A stretch of DNA of 64,000 nucleotides from Diphasiastrum complanatum (GCA_029204225.1 CM055092.1:58735296-58799295); one strand, 5' to 3'; positions 34,070-46,254 are shown, counted from the first letter of the stretch. The notes: generated by a model from the letters alone, not told the origin. Translations and numbers: made by a program.

Positions 34070-35167
34070 TGTTTACAAAATTTACATACCTTCCAATGAT
34101 CCTTGTCATATTTCTCCTAGCATCTGAAGCAAAGCCCCAATGCTCTAACTTTCCTCTCTTGGTTGTCCGATAGTCTCTGAACAGGTCTTGGCTTTTGACT
34201 GCCTATCATTGTAGATACCATTCTCTTCCCAGCAACTTTGGTTCCCGGTTTATCGCCAATTTTGACTGTTGGATAATGCACAATAGTACCTTTGTTGGTA
34301 TTATTGTCATTTTTGTTATCCTTGAAGACTCCAGTTGAGATGTTCGACTTATAAAATGACTGGTACCAGACTGAGACTTTGGAGCCCCAAACGTATTATA
34401 AGATGTGTTGATTGCAATTGTCCCTTGTTTTTGGTACATTTTTTTCGTCGAAGGGAATTTCTATTCATGGATCAAAGCTAATTGCATTGCTGAATCCAAT
34501 CTTGTAGATCTAGCTGCTTCCACATCAGCACCAATTTGAGGTTGTAGCCCATAGATATATCAGTGTAAATGTGCACTTTCGTCCAGTTTGACCTTAAGCG
34601 TCAATTGCCAAATTCATGATTATAATCTTGGACTGAGCTCGTTTGCTGAACTGAACACCAACCTTGAAAGAACATTTTCTCTTGAAATGGATTAAAAAAA
34701 ACCTTAGTACACAACTGTTTGAACTCCAACCAATTGTATATTGTTGGTTGAACATGTGGATCAGCCTCAACTTTCTTCCACCAAACATAAGCTGGACCCT
34801 TGAAGTGTAGTGAAGCATAAGCAATCTTCGCTTGATCAGTCCTTGGAAATAATTGGAAATATTTATCCAATTTTTGTAGCCATTCTTCCACCTCTATAGT
34901 ATCGATGTTTCCACTGAAGTTAGGCATGAAGATTTTATCTTTAAAATCATTACCATCTCTCTTAAAACCTTGATACTTTCAAGCGCAATCCATAATACTC
35001 ATATGAGTATTAAAATTCACCGCATTCCGATAATGAGGTGGCAATTTGTTGTATGACTCGAGCTCTTGTAGTACCCACTGTTGTGAATCTTGAACAGCCA
35101 CACCAACAGGATGAAGTCCAGAAGCTTGAAGTGGAAAATCATTTGGTGTTGGAATAGTTGGTTGCAA
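34070..35167 (-). pseudogene. Chromovirus gag
   Basis: The gag core at 34,601-34,927 shows EVEEWLQKLDKYFQLF, AYASLHFKGPAYVWW and WLEFKQLCTKVF. Upstream (34,979-35,167) is a short frame with QQWVLQELESYNKLPPHYR. A zinc-knuckle relict near 34,080-34,140 reads LCFRC, stop, EKYDKDHWKVC. Multiple stops and shifts are present. Confidence 0.7.
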
Positions 35168-35671
35168 TCAAATAGGTTGATCATCACATACTTGTTGCTT
35201 TTCTTTCTTGTTTTGTATTGTCTCTAGATGACCATAATTACCTTGACCTGGATTTGCAGATGTTGAAGCATTTAGGAAAGAAGAAGGGTTCTGACCTTGA
35301 TAAACATCTTGTTTTTGTAAAGTAGTACCCATTAGAGATTCAAAACATTACATCATCAACTCTAACATCTTCTCCCAACGTTGATCCAAACTTTCCTACA
35401 TTTGCTGCCATGTTTGTTTATTCACTTCGGTAGTGTCTTGTATAGCAGTTAAAACTTTGATTAATATTTTCTCTGTTCCAGGTGGATTCTCATTGATAGG
35501 AACTTCTTTGGTATTAATTTTTTTTTTGCGGTGCCATATTATTGAACTCAACGTAATAATCACTTTTGCTTTTTACTGCGTTGAAATCCGAGGTCACACA
35601 AAGAAGTTATGAGAATTCACAGAATTCAAAAAAAAAATTCAATGTATATAAGAACTTAGAAAAGGGAAAAC

Positions 35672-36325
35672 TGTGAGAGATTTCAACTAGTTTAGTCTAG
35701 TTTAGTCACATTTTGGTAAATTGTCAATAAGAGGCCAAAACTCATTTTAGACTTAGAGATAAACTTTTTGAAGTTATATTAGTTTAAAATACATTCAATA
35801 AACACTTTTGGAAAGTGTGGGAAAGTTGGTAGTCGAGTTTGAGAGAGATTCAAATTTGAACTTTGGGTACATTGAATCTAGACCCAAAAATAGTAGGGTT
35901 TACATTTTGGAGGGAAAGCCAAGTGGCCAAATAGGTTTTGGAAACTCTATAAAAGGATGTAACTCACGAAGAGACACATCTTCTCTCTTCTCTCTCTCAT
36001 TTCATCATTATACATGGTTCTCTTTGGGTTCTACTACTCATTGGTGAACTATCTTGGTGTTATCTTGCAATTCTATGTGTAGAATGATCATTTGTTGTTA
36101 TTTTCGGTTTCACACGTGTGAAATATAGTAGGGTACTGTAATTGTACAGACACCAAACATATTTTATGTTTTGGTTCATGTTTGATCAATATCTCTTAGA
36201 GTTTGCATCTCATTTTGTATGTAGATGCTGATTTTTCTACATTGGCAGGATTGTTGGTTTTCTCCTTATTGTAACCAAAGATTTGGGACATGGATTGGAT
36301 CTTGAATGATCTGAAATCCTTCACA
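35672..36325 (+). repeat. 5' LTR of the young element
   Basis: Contains the TATA box CTATAAAAGGA at about 35,949. A 79-codon frame inside (35,808-36,047) is kept in both LTRs but looks incidental. Confidence 0.95.
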
Positions 36326-36337
36326 TGGTATCAGAGC
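36326..36337 (+). other. Primer binding site (initiator tRNA-Met)
   Basis: TGGTATCAGAGC directly after the 5' LTR. Confidence 0.9.
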
Positions 36338-36907
36338 TCTTGTGTTTCAGGTTATGAAAGGATCAGCCATCTTTAGCAAGGATTTGGAGGAGTTACCAAT
36401 GCTAGAGCATGCTAGATTGATCTCTACTCAAAAATCAGCATTTTTGCATGTGTAGAATTGATCTTTTGTAAGTCAAAACTCAATATAGGGTTATATACTT
36501 GATCAATTCCGATTTCACACTTGGTTTACTGGATTTAGATGATATTTGGTGCATTAGGAAGGTCTCATTGGAGTTTACAAGAAATTGCATGTAGAATTTG
36601 AGATATTCAATTTTTTGTTATTTTGTCAAAACCCTAATTTTGATTGGATCTCTAGTTTGTGAGGTTACTGAACTTCATTTGAGTGTGTTTCATTCTTAGG
36701 AAGTGGCAAGAATCATTAGATTGAGGATAGATCATAGGTTAATCAAGATTTCACTATTCTATGTGTTGATTTTCTAGTTAGTAGTGCTAGAAGAGATTTG
36801 AGAGGTTCCATATCTTTGTGATTTCTTCTTGAGCTCATTTGTTGACATTCAAGAGAGTGCTTTGTGCATTGGAACAGGTTGAAAGAAGAAGATCATGTCA
36901 CTTCAAC

Positions 36908-38839
36908 ATGGCTACAAGTGGTGGATTTATGTTGGAGAGCAATGATAGGCTTACCTCAATCAACTATTCTACTTGGAAGGTGAGGATGGAGTCCTTATTG
37001 GAGATGAATGAGTTGATGGAGATTGTTGCAGGTGTGGAGGAGAGACCTCAAGCACTTTAAGATCAAGTGAGGTATGACAAGAGAGCAAAGAAAGCTCTAA
37101 AGATGAATGTTACCAATGAACTTCTCAAGGAAGTTGGTAAGTGCACATCATCTTTGGAGGCTTGGGAAGCTTTGAATAAGCTTTATGAATCCAAGTCTAC
37201 ATCAAAAGTGCTTACTCTTAGGAGGCAAATCTTTCAAAGTTTGCAAAAGAAGGAAGAGAGTACTCATGCTTTTGTTTTGAGGGTTAAAGCATTCAATGAT
37301 GAGTTAGCATGTATTGATGAAAGCATTAAGGAGGTAGAACTTGTTCAAGTTATACTTAATGGCTTGTTGGATGATCATGCTAATCTTGTTCAAAGTTTTG
37401 CTATTCAAAAGACTTTGCAAAGTATTGTGGATTTGCAAAAGATCTTGGTGAATGAGGAGTATAGGCTTCAATCAAGAAGAGGTGGATCTACATCGACATC
37501 TCATTATGAAGAGGAGGCTATGTTCATCAAAGGCAAGTTCAAGGGCAAAGGCAAAGGCAAGTGGTCTAAAGGGCAAGATCAAGGTGAGACTTTCTCTTTT
37601 GGAAAAAAGAAAGATAAGTCTAAGTTGAAATGCTTTTATTGTGGAATCAAAGGGCATTTTGCAAATGAATGTTTGAAGAAGCAAAGAGATGAAGGTAGCA
37701 AGCAAATCAACTTTACTACTAATGATGAGGATCTAGGTGGTGGTGATTCTCTTTTGATGTGTTCTTCAAGTTCAATGTCAAGTGAAGGTGACAAAGATTC
37801 ATGGTGGATTGATAGTGGAGCTAGTTCACACATGACTAGTCACAAGGAGTTCTTTACTTCTTTGGTCACTTATGATGGAGCCAAGAAAACAATTCACATG
37901 GCCAATGGTGGTGAGTGTGTGATTGAAGGTATTGGTTCAATTCCTATTTGTCTCTCTACTAATAGGAAAGCAAGACTTGATGGTGTTCTTTACATTACTT
38001 CACTTTCAAAGGATTTGCTAAGTGTTGGTCAAATGATAAAGAAAGGATACATGGTAAAGTTTGGTGGTGATGCTTGTTTCATTACAAAGAAAGAAATCTT
38101 GGTTGCTAGGGGCAATAAACAAGGTAGACTTTTCAAGCTTGATGCTTCTGTTATGGCTAACAAAAAGGATGGAATGGAAAAGGAGATTGGTCTCAACTTT
38201 CCAAAGTTCCCTTTTAGCATCAATAAGATTGGTGGATCTTCTGCAAAGTCTAACAAGCTTCCTTATGCTAGATCTAGGTCAAGATCTAATATGCTTCTTG
38301 GAGATGTTCATCTTTGTGCTAACTTGGCTAGTCTTGAGGATAATGATGGTGTTTCAATGGTTCTTCATGGCAAGTGCAAGCATGCAAAAGGTAAGGAAAG
38401 AGCTAACTTCATCAATGGAGGTGGTGAAGGTTCTTCCTTGGAAAAGATTGTTGCTAATGATTTCTTTGATCATATGGAAAAAGATGTTGCTAGGTGCATT
38501 CATGAAGGAGGTGGTTCTTCTACATTCTTTTGTGATGAGTCCAAGAAAGTCATTTTTGCAGCAAGTGGATTCACATTTCTTCATAAAGAAAGTAGATCAA
38601 ATGGTTCTATCAAGAGACTTGGTGAGGGAGATAGTCACAAGTCAAGAAGAAGAGAAGTATGTGAAGAGTTCAAAGTAGGATGTACTTTGAATGATGTCAT
38701 TGTGAATGATAGTGAGGAAGAATCATTATCATATGATTCATTACCTAAAACATTGAGTAGAAGTTCTTCTTTGAAAAAAGAGAGTACTTCAATCATCCTT
38801 ATGTTGAAGGTACTAATCATATCTTTTCATGGCTTCTAA
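36908..38839 (+). pseudogene. Young element ORF1: gag-protease with novel C-terminus
   Basis: Starts at ATG 36,908 (MATSGG). One TAA at 37,058-37,060 interrupts the frame after 50 codons, and the same frame then stays open to 38,839. Order: DUF4219-like INYSTWKVRMESLLEMNEL, UBN2-type gag (LEAWEALNKLYESKS), a basic Lys/Gly stretch, an intact zinc knuckle CFYCGIKGHFANEC (37,631-37,672), an intact protease box WWIDSGASSHMTSH (about 37,801-37,842) and LSKDLLSVGQM. The last 230 or so residues, where GAG-pre-integrase and integrase should begin, are unlike copia: RSRSRSN, LHGKCKHAKGKER, Ser-rich and acidic stretches. The stop overlaps the ORF2 start by 11 nt. Confidence 0.8.
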
Positions 38840-39926
38840 TGTTTTTGAGGTTTCTACTTTTTATGATGCAATCATTAAGAGGGATTCTTATGAAGGAAAG
38901 AGCAATGGAAAACTGGTTCTTGGGAAGATCCAAGACATGGATCTCACATATCTTCATCAACTCAAAGGATTCTATGATCGTGAATTGATCACTCATGATC
39001 GAGATGGCAAAAGGTTGGTTGGAGAAGACTACATGGAACAAATCGAGAGGCAATTTCTTCAAGACAAGGGAGATCTCATTGGTGAGCTTATTGAGGTTTT
39101 GTATGAACTCAAGAGGGCTGGATTTCTTAGGTTTGATACTCATCTTCACCTACTCTACTTCGTGTTGGATGGAAAGTTTGGAATCTATCTTTTGATTTAT
39201 GATGGTGACATTGTTTTCACTAACCTTTGTGGAAATTCGAGATCAAGCATTGATGAGATCTTGTTGGATCTAGATCATATGTTTGAAAGAGATTATTTCC
39301 AGAGGTTCAGGTCTGAAGATATTCATATCTTTGATATCTTTGATGATCAAGAGAAAGGTAAGCAAGTGAAAGCGACACACTTTGCTTTACTCACATGTTT
39401 TGGAGAATTTTCTTATGTAGATGATGCTATGCAAGTGGATATTGGTTCTCATGGTTTTCATACTGGAAAAGCAAGTAATGGATCTGGAAAACAAAGTTTG
39501 TTCAATGACTTTGATGATCAAGAGGAAGATCAAGAGGTTGGTCTCAAAGGGCTTCAACAACACAAAAGGAAAGGTGGCAATTTGGAGCTAGTCAAGAGCA
39601 TCAAAGGAAGGTTATTTGGCAAAGATGTTATGGATCTGTTTTTGCAACTTATTGAAGACTCAAGTAAGGTCAAAGGAGCAGCAAGGAAGTGTTTTTCAAG
39701 TTTACTTTACTTGTTCTATCTCATGTTTGAGCGATTTCATGTGGATGTGTGCAAATTGTCAAGATATGGACAAACTAGCTACATTGTCTTGCAATATCTT
39801 ATTGTTGGAGTTGTACTAGCATTCTTGGCTGGTTTTGCTGATGGAAATGAGGCTAATGGAGGCTCATTATATCACTCATCCATGATCAAGTTCTCAAGTG
39901 TTGAGCTACTTGGTGCCAATACTTGA
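38829..39926 (+). CDS. Young element ORF2, 365 aa, unknown
   Basis: ATG at 38,829 lies within the last four codons of ORF1, in the +1 frame relative to it. The whole 365 codons are open. I recognise no family with confidence. Around residues 85-130 a stretch with ELIEVLYELKRAGFLRFDTH, LDGKFGIYLLIYDGDI and later LDHMFERDYFQRFRSEDI loosely recalls a kinase catalytic loop and following segment, but HRD and DFG motifs are not present, so this is speculative. It is acidic in the middle (DDQEEDQE). A hydrophobic segment near residues 320-340 (YIVLQYLIVGVVLAFLAGF) could span a membrane. No RT, RNase H or integrase motif is present. It may be a captured host gene or a new accessory protein. Confidence 0.55.
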   Translation: MASNVFEVSTFYDAIIKRDSYEGKSNGKLVLGKIQDMDLTYLHQLKGFYDRELITHDRDGKRLVGEDYMEQIERQFLQDKGDLIGELIEVLYELKRAGFLRFDTHLHLLYFVLDGKFGIYLLIYDGDIVFTNLCGNSRSSIDEILLDLDHMFERDYFQRFRSEDIHIFDIFDDQEKGKQVKATHFALLTCFGEFSYVDDAMQVDIGSHGFHTGKASNGSGKQSLFNDFDDQEEDQEVGLKGLQQHKRKGGNLELVKSIKGRLFGKDVMDLFLQLIEDSSKVKGAARKCFSSLLYLFYLMFERFHVDVCKLSRYGQTSYIVLQYLIVGVVLAFLAGFADGNEANGGSLYHSSMIKFSSVELLGANT

Positions 39927-39949
39927 GATTGTCAATTTTTGGTGAATTT

Positions 39950-40480
39950 ATGGTCATTTTCTTGTGTCAAGTAGATCTTGAAGATGGACTAGTGCAACCT
40001 ACTTGGTTTATGGAGTCATGTGGTGCTAGATTTGCATCATTAATGTACTCACCTACTCATGGATTTCCAAGGTTTGATGGTTTCTTGTGGCAAGATGGAG
40101 ATGGAGGCTCATTCATGGAGTTTTATGGTGGAGACATATCAAGAAAGGACAAAGTTGGAGGACACAAGCAAGCAAATGGTCATCACTCACATTTATTGTT
40201 TGGTTGCTGTAATTTTCCAGAGAGTACAAAGTTTGAAACATGGAGGAATCATCTCATTCACATTCTATTTGGTTCTTCATGTTCTAGTTATATCTTGATG
40301 TGCAAAATTGATGTAAGAAATAGTGAAGCATCCAATTTGGACACTATTCTCTATATCAATTATGAAAGATACTTTAGAACCTTAGAAAGAAGATCTATAC
40401 TTAGGATGGAGATCATTCTAAAGTTGGATCAAAGTTCTATTGTCAAAACTATGCCAAAACTAGTTGAAGAGGGAGTGTGA
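39950..40480 (+). CDS. Young element ORF3, about 176 aa, unknown
   Basis: The open frame begins at 39,923, overlapping the end of ORF2 in the -1 frame. The first ATG is 39,950. It ends inside the first bases of the 3' LTR. There is a Gly/Asp/Phe-rich middle (WQDGDGGSFMEFYGGDIS) and a His-rich part. TKFETWRNHL near residue 100 faintly recalls the tail of copia RNase H (KFExxRxxL), which might be the only relic of pol. No firm assignment. Confidence 0.45.
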   Translation: MVIFLCQVDLEDGLVQPTWFMESCGARFASLMYSPTHGFPRFDGFLWQDGDGGSFMEFYGGDISRKDKVGGHKQANGHHSHLLFGCCNFPESTKFETWRNHLIHILFGSSCSSYILMCKIDVRNSEASNLDTILYINYERYFRTLERRSILRMEIILKLDQSSIVKTMPKLVEEGV

Positions 40481-41129
40481 GAGATTTCAACTAGTTTAGT
40501 CTAGTTTAGTCACATTTTGATAAATTGTCAATAAGAGGCCAAAACTCATTTTAGACTTAGAGATAAACTTTTTGAAGTTATATTAGTTTAAAATACATTC
40601 AATAAACACTTTTGGAAAGTGTGGGAAAGTTGGTATTCGAGTTTGAGAGAGATTCAAATTTGAACTTTGGGTACATTGAATCTAGACCCAAAAATAGTAG
40701 GGTTTACATTTTGGAAGGAAAGCCAAGTGGCCAAATAGGTTTTGGAAACTCTATAAAAGGATGTAACTCATGGAGAGACACATCTTCTCTCTTCTCTCTC
40801 TCATTTCATCATTATACATGGTTCTCTTTGGGTTCTACTACTCATTGGTGCACTATCTTGGTGTTATCTTGCAATTCTATGTGTAGAATGATCATTTGTT
40901 GCTATTTTCGGTTTCACACGTGTGAAATACAGTAGGGTACTGTAATTGTACGGACAACAAACATATTTTATGTTTTGGTTCATGTTTGATCAATATCTCT
41001 TAGAGTTTGCATCTCATTTTGTATGTAGATGCTGATTTTTCTACATTGGCAGGATTGTTGGTTTGCTCCTTATTGTAACCAAAGATTTGGGACATGGATT
41101 GGATCTTGAATGATCTGAAATTCTTCACA
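40476..41129 (+). repeat. 3' LTR of the young element
   Basis: Preceded by GAAGAGGGAG (polypurine tract). Same length as the 5' LTR. Confidence 0.95.
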
Positions 41130-41315
41130 GAAACGACAAATAGAAAAAATAAAATAAAATTGGAGGAATTTACAGAAGTAAAGCTATTGTATTGAGCTCA
41201 AAGAACTGAGCACTTTTTGCTCGTGCAGTACCGAAATCCGGGATCATATAAAAAAGTTATGGAAGTTTGAAAAACTTGGTGGAGAACAAGAAATGAACGA
41301 ACTTAGAAATAAAAT

Positions 41316-41867
41316 TGTCATGTGCCAACCTTAGCATTCAAACATCTAATCCATTCATTAAACACCAAATTACAATGGAAATGCAAGAAATCAAGAAATT
41401 AGTCAAAAATCAAGAAGATAGCTAAAAGTAGCAAAACTTCACAAAATTAGGCAAAGTAAGGTATCTTTATTCATGATTATTGATCATTCACATGATAGGG
41501 GCCTAATTCTAGAGCATGATCATAGCTCTCATGTGATTTTAGGCACATGAACCACTTTCTTCATCAAGAAAGGTCTCAAAGAGAAGCTCCAAGAACACAA
41601 AATTACAAAATGAACAATAGCCTCCAAATTTAGCACGATCTCAGCTATTTATAGTGGTCATTTGTGCCTCTACTATGAGTTTGGGGCCTTATTTAGCTAA
41701 ATTGGGCCTTACAACCATTATTATTGTTCCGCTATTCTCAATTCTAGCGAGGTTGTTTGAACCACTTTATTAACTGTCCTATTGACTAGTTCTAATCTAA
41801 TTTAGCTCCATGGCTATATCTGGCAATTTTAGTAAGCTCATGGGCTAATTACATGTAGCACATGACA
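41316..41867 (-). repeat. 5' LTR of the chromovirus
   Basis: 552 bp, partner of 29,912-30,463. A canonical tRNA-Met primer site is not visible next to it. The leader 41,130-41,315 shares diverged motifs with 35,540-35,671. Confidence 0.85.
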
Positions 41868-42990
41868 TGACTGATCCATAACAAATGCAAAAGTCCATAG
41901 TAGCTCAAAGATATCTCATGACTCTGATAAGAGCCTTCCAATGTGTTACACCAGAGTTGGTCATATACTAACTTAGGAAGCTAATTGCAAAAGCTATGTC
42001 TGGTCTGGTACAGATCATTGTGTACATAAGAGATCCTATTATCGAATGATAAGGATACTCACGCATTTGCTCCTCTTCGATTGTTCGGGGACACTGGTCC
42101 TTCGACAATTTGAGACCTAGTTCCATTGGTGAGAGAGCTAACTTGCAATTAACCAGATTATATCTGACTAACATGTAATGTAGATCAACTTTCGATTTCT
42201 GTCTCTGTGGATTTGTATACCAAGGCATAAATGAGCTTCGCCCAGAACGGCCATGTCAAATTCAGAAGATAACATTGACTTGCCTTTTTATCAGATCAAT
42301 ACTGTTGCTGAAGAGCAATGTGTTGTCCACATACAAAGTGATAATGATAAAAGATTGTTGCACAGTCTTGAAGTAAACGTTTGAATCTGAAGAGCTAGGT
42401 GTGTAGCCGTGATCAATAAGGAAAGTATTGATCCTTTGAAACCAAGCTTGAGCAGATTGCTTCAAGCCATAAAGTGCTTTATAGAGTTTATACACATGAT
42501 TGTGTTTACCCTTGATAATATAACCTTCGTGTTGCACCATGTGAATGTCTTCTTCAATAACTCCATTGAGATATGTTGTCTATACATCCATTTGATGTAT
42601 TTCCAAATCTGCTACAGTAGCAAACAATAATAAAAGTCAAATAGAAGAATGCTTGATTACTAGACTGAAAGTCTTAGTGTAATCAACATTGTATACCTGA
42701 GAAAATCCTCTGGCAATAAGTCGGGCTTTTCTTCTGTTGATGCTTCCGTCTGCTTTGTACTTGAACTTTGAAAATCCATTTGCAATCAACTACGTTTCTG
42801 CTAGCAAGTAATTCGACAATCGTCCATGTCTAGTTCTTGATAAGAGATGAATACTCTTTATCCATAGCTTCTTTCCAGAGATCGAAATCTGGCTGACTGA
42901 GTGCCTCTTCGACAGTCGTCAGCTCATGAATAAGATAGGCTGCAGACTAAAAAATATACTTGATAGGTGGTCTACTAGCTCTTGTCGATC
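41868..42990 (-). pseudogene. Copia B RNase H start and reverse transcriptase
   Basis: Continues the copia B reading interrupted at 29,911. TATGGATCAGTC joins on to the DNDKLN stretch beyond the insertion. Visible motifs are MICTRPDIAFAISFLS, MREYPYHSIIGSLMY, KLYKALYGLKQSAQAWFQR and IITLYVDNTLLFS. The catalytic box is YVDN, so the second catalytic Asp is lost. Stops and shifts are present throughout. Confidence 0.75.
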
Positions 42991-43058
42991 TTCTGAGTGA
43001 TAGAGGAAGTTGATCATTTTCATCATGTTGTAGTTGCTAAATTGCAACATCATCATTT

Positions 43059-44266
43059 TCAGATTCGCCATTGATGTGTTGTTCGTCGAAAATAGATGAT
43101 AGGAATAGTCGACTGAAGAACTGAAAAATTTGATATGTCGAACGAGTCAGACAAGTCGGCTACATGGGCACTGCCTTTTCCTGTGAGGCCGATAAACTGA
43201 TCTTCGATGAAGATGACATCCAGACTAGTGAATATCTTCAAATCGCTGGGATCGAACAACTTATAGGCTTGATCTGAAGTAGTGTAGCTGGTGAAAATAC
43301 ATTTGATACTCTGGAAGTCGAGCTTCTTCAAGAGATCATGAGGAATCTGTGCATAAGCAGTACATCCAAAAACTTGTAAGTTTGATAAAGAAGGTTTGGT
43401 ACCTATCCAAACTTCGAATGGTGTTTTGTCTGAGAGACCTTTAGTAGGACATTTGTTCTGAATATAGGTTTCTGTTGAAACAGCAAGGACTTTGGAAGTG
43501 TCACATGTGATAACATGCACTTTGCCGATTCGACTAAGGTTCTGTTCTTTCTCTCAGCAAGACCATTTGACTGAGGCGAATAGGAGGTAATGTATTGTTG
43601 TTCAATGTCATTGTTAAGGCAATACTCCTTGAATTTAGTAGAGATGTATTCTCCCCCATTGTCGGACCTCAGTGTTTTGATTCGTTTACCAATCTGATTT
43701 TCTGCATGCTCTTTGAATTGTCTGAACTTGATGAAAGCTTCTGATTTTTGTTTAATGAAGTAAACAGTTGTTTTTCGAGAGAATTTGTCAATAAAGGTAA
43801 TGAAATACTTTGCATCTAACAATGATGGAGTTTGCATACGTCCACATATATATGAATGAACAACATCTAACATACCTTTTGCTACATGCCTATGACTCGA
43901 TCTAAAAGGAATCCTAGTCTGCTTTCCAAGGATGTAGACATGGAGATCGACTTTACCATAAGGATAGTCAAGATCAAGTACTAGGGATTGTTTGGACATG
44001 TTCGAAACATATGCATAATTCAAGTGTCCTAAGCGATGATGCCATAACAATGGTTTATTGACAAGAACAGAGGTTTTCAAATCTTGACTAGAATCAGAAT
44101 AACAATGTGCCAATCTATATAAGTATCCATGCCTTCTGCCGAGTGCAAGGATCTTATTACTCCTATCGATAATTCGACATTGATCAGACTCAAACTCCAC
44201 CTTATGACCTAAATCTGTAATTCTACTTACTGATAACAGCTTTGTAGAGAGTTTAGGAATATACAT
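43059..44266 (-). pseudogene. Copia B integrase
   Basis: A 287-codon open stretch begins in the pre-integrase region (LLWHHRLGHLNYAYV). The cysteine pair of the zinc-binding part is missing (LHVYILGKQTR where C..C is usual). GMLDVVHSYICG, LRSDNGGEYIS and PQSNGLAERKNR provide D, D and E. A frameshift near 43,450 leads to the next frame (43,520-43,059: LQVFGCTAYAQIP, VIFIEDQFIGL). Confidence 0.75.
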
Positions 44267-44420
44267 GACTTATGACAGTAGTTTGAATTGATCATGCTGG
44301 AATCTTAATCTTACAGTACCTTCGCCTTCGATAGTGTGAGTGCTATCATCACCAAGATGAACATACTTCTTTGTGTTGTAAGGCGTATAGGATTGGAATA
44401 TCTCACAATGATTGGTCATA
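44267..44420 (-). pseudogene. Copia B protease end (5' truncation point)
   Basis: Minus-strand reading HMTNHCEIFQSYTPY, YVHLGDDSTHTIEGEG, VRLRFQHDQFKLLS joins the integrase frame after a stop. The homology ends just before the expected DSGATQ, so gag, the active site and the 5' LTR are gone. Confidence 0.65.
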
Positions 44421-44779
44421 TGTTATTTACTAAAATTAGTAGTTAAAATGGAGAGTGAAATATGAAGCCAAATCAATGAGGACATACCCCCTCTGATATA
44501 CATTGAATATAGCAGTTTAAAATTGTCACCTTTTTGTGAATGGTCAATAAACTAGTTGAGTTTCTCTATGACGACTAAATTTCCATTGACTTTCAATGTA
44601 GTTAATTCTGTCATGGGTGTCACTCAGTATCCACATGTCCCATTAATTGATTGTGGTCTAAGTGTCAACTTCAAATGAATTTCACTAAACTAACTAGTTC
44701 GATCATAACTTTTGAGTTCAACTAGCTACGCATCAATATACTACAAGCTTATAATGCACTTACTATATCATTGAGATAA

Positions 44780-44985
44780 ATTATAACAATGCATTCACAT
44801 TCATCTTGATAATGTGTAGGGATTTCTTTGCCCTCTTATCATACCTCAATTGCTCTTGAGGTGCCAAAAGTCTCTCCTCCACACCTACAACAATATCCAT
44901 CAACTCATTCATCTCTAGCAAGGACTCCATCCTCACCTTCTAAGTTGAATAATTGCTTGATGTAAGCTATATGTCCATGACATGT
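44780..44985 (-). pseudogene. Relict gag related to the young element
   Basis: Minus-strand reading has KVRMESLLEMNELMDIVVGV, then APQEQLRYDKRAKKSL, nearly the same as the start of ORF1 of the young element (positions 36,960-37,110). It has stops and no LTRs. At the place of the TAA in the young element this relict is open. Confidence 0.7.
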
Positions 44986-46248
<1,263 letters not shown>

Positions 46249-46254
46249 TGTGCA

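Larger units (their letters stand above)
35672..41129 (+). mobile_element. Young LTR element: copia-type gag-PR plus two unknown ORFs
   Basis: Both LTRs are 654 bp (35,672-36,325; 40,476-41,129), TGTGAGAG...TTCACA, with 12 mismatches counted by eye. TGGTATCAGAGC follows the 5' LTR directly, and GAAGAGGGAG precedes the 3' LTR. Flanks are AAAAC and GAAAC. The interior encodes copia-type gag with protease, but no integrase, reverse transcriptase or RNase H. About 2.3 kb downstream is filled by two long overlapping ORFs of unknown function. It sits inside the chromovirus leader and is the youngest layer of the nest. Confidence 0.9.
29912..41867 (-). mobile_element. Chromovirus (Ty3/gypsy) inserted in copia B
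   Basis: LTRs 29,912-30,463 and 41,316-41,867 are both 552 bp, TGTCATGTGC...GCACATGACA, with polypurine tract AAATAGGGGGAG beside the 3' LTR. Domain order on the minus strand is gag, protease, RT, RNase H, integrase, chromodomain. The 5-bp flanks are CGACT (29,907-29,911) and TGACT (41,868-41,872), one transition apart. The interior is itself interrupted at 35,672-41,129. Several inactivating changes show it is dead. Confidence 0.85.

Noticed and set aside
35808-36047. 79-aa frame present in both LTRs of the young element
   Set aside because: It is identical because the LTRs are; it overlaps the TATA box and has no domain.
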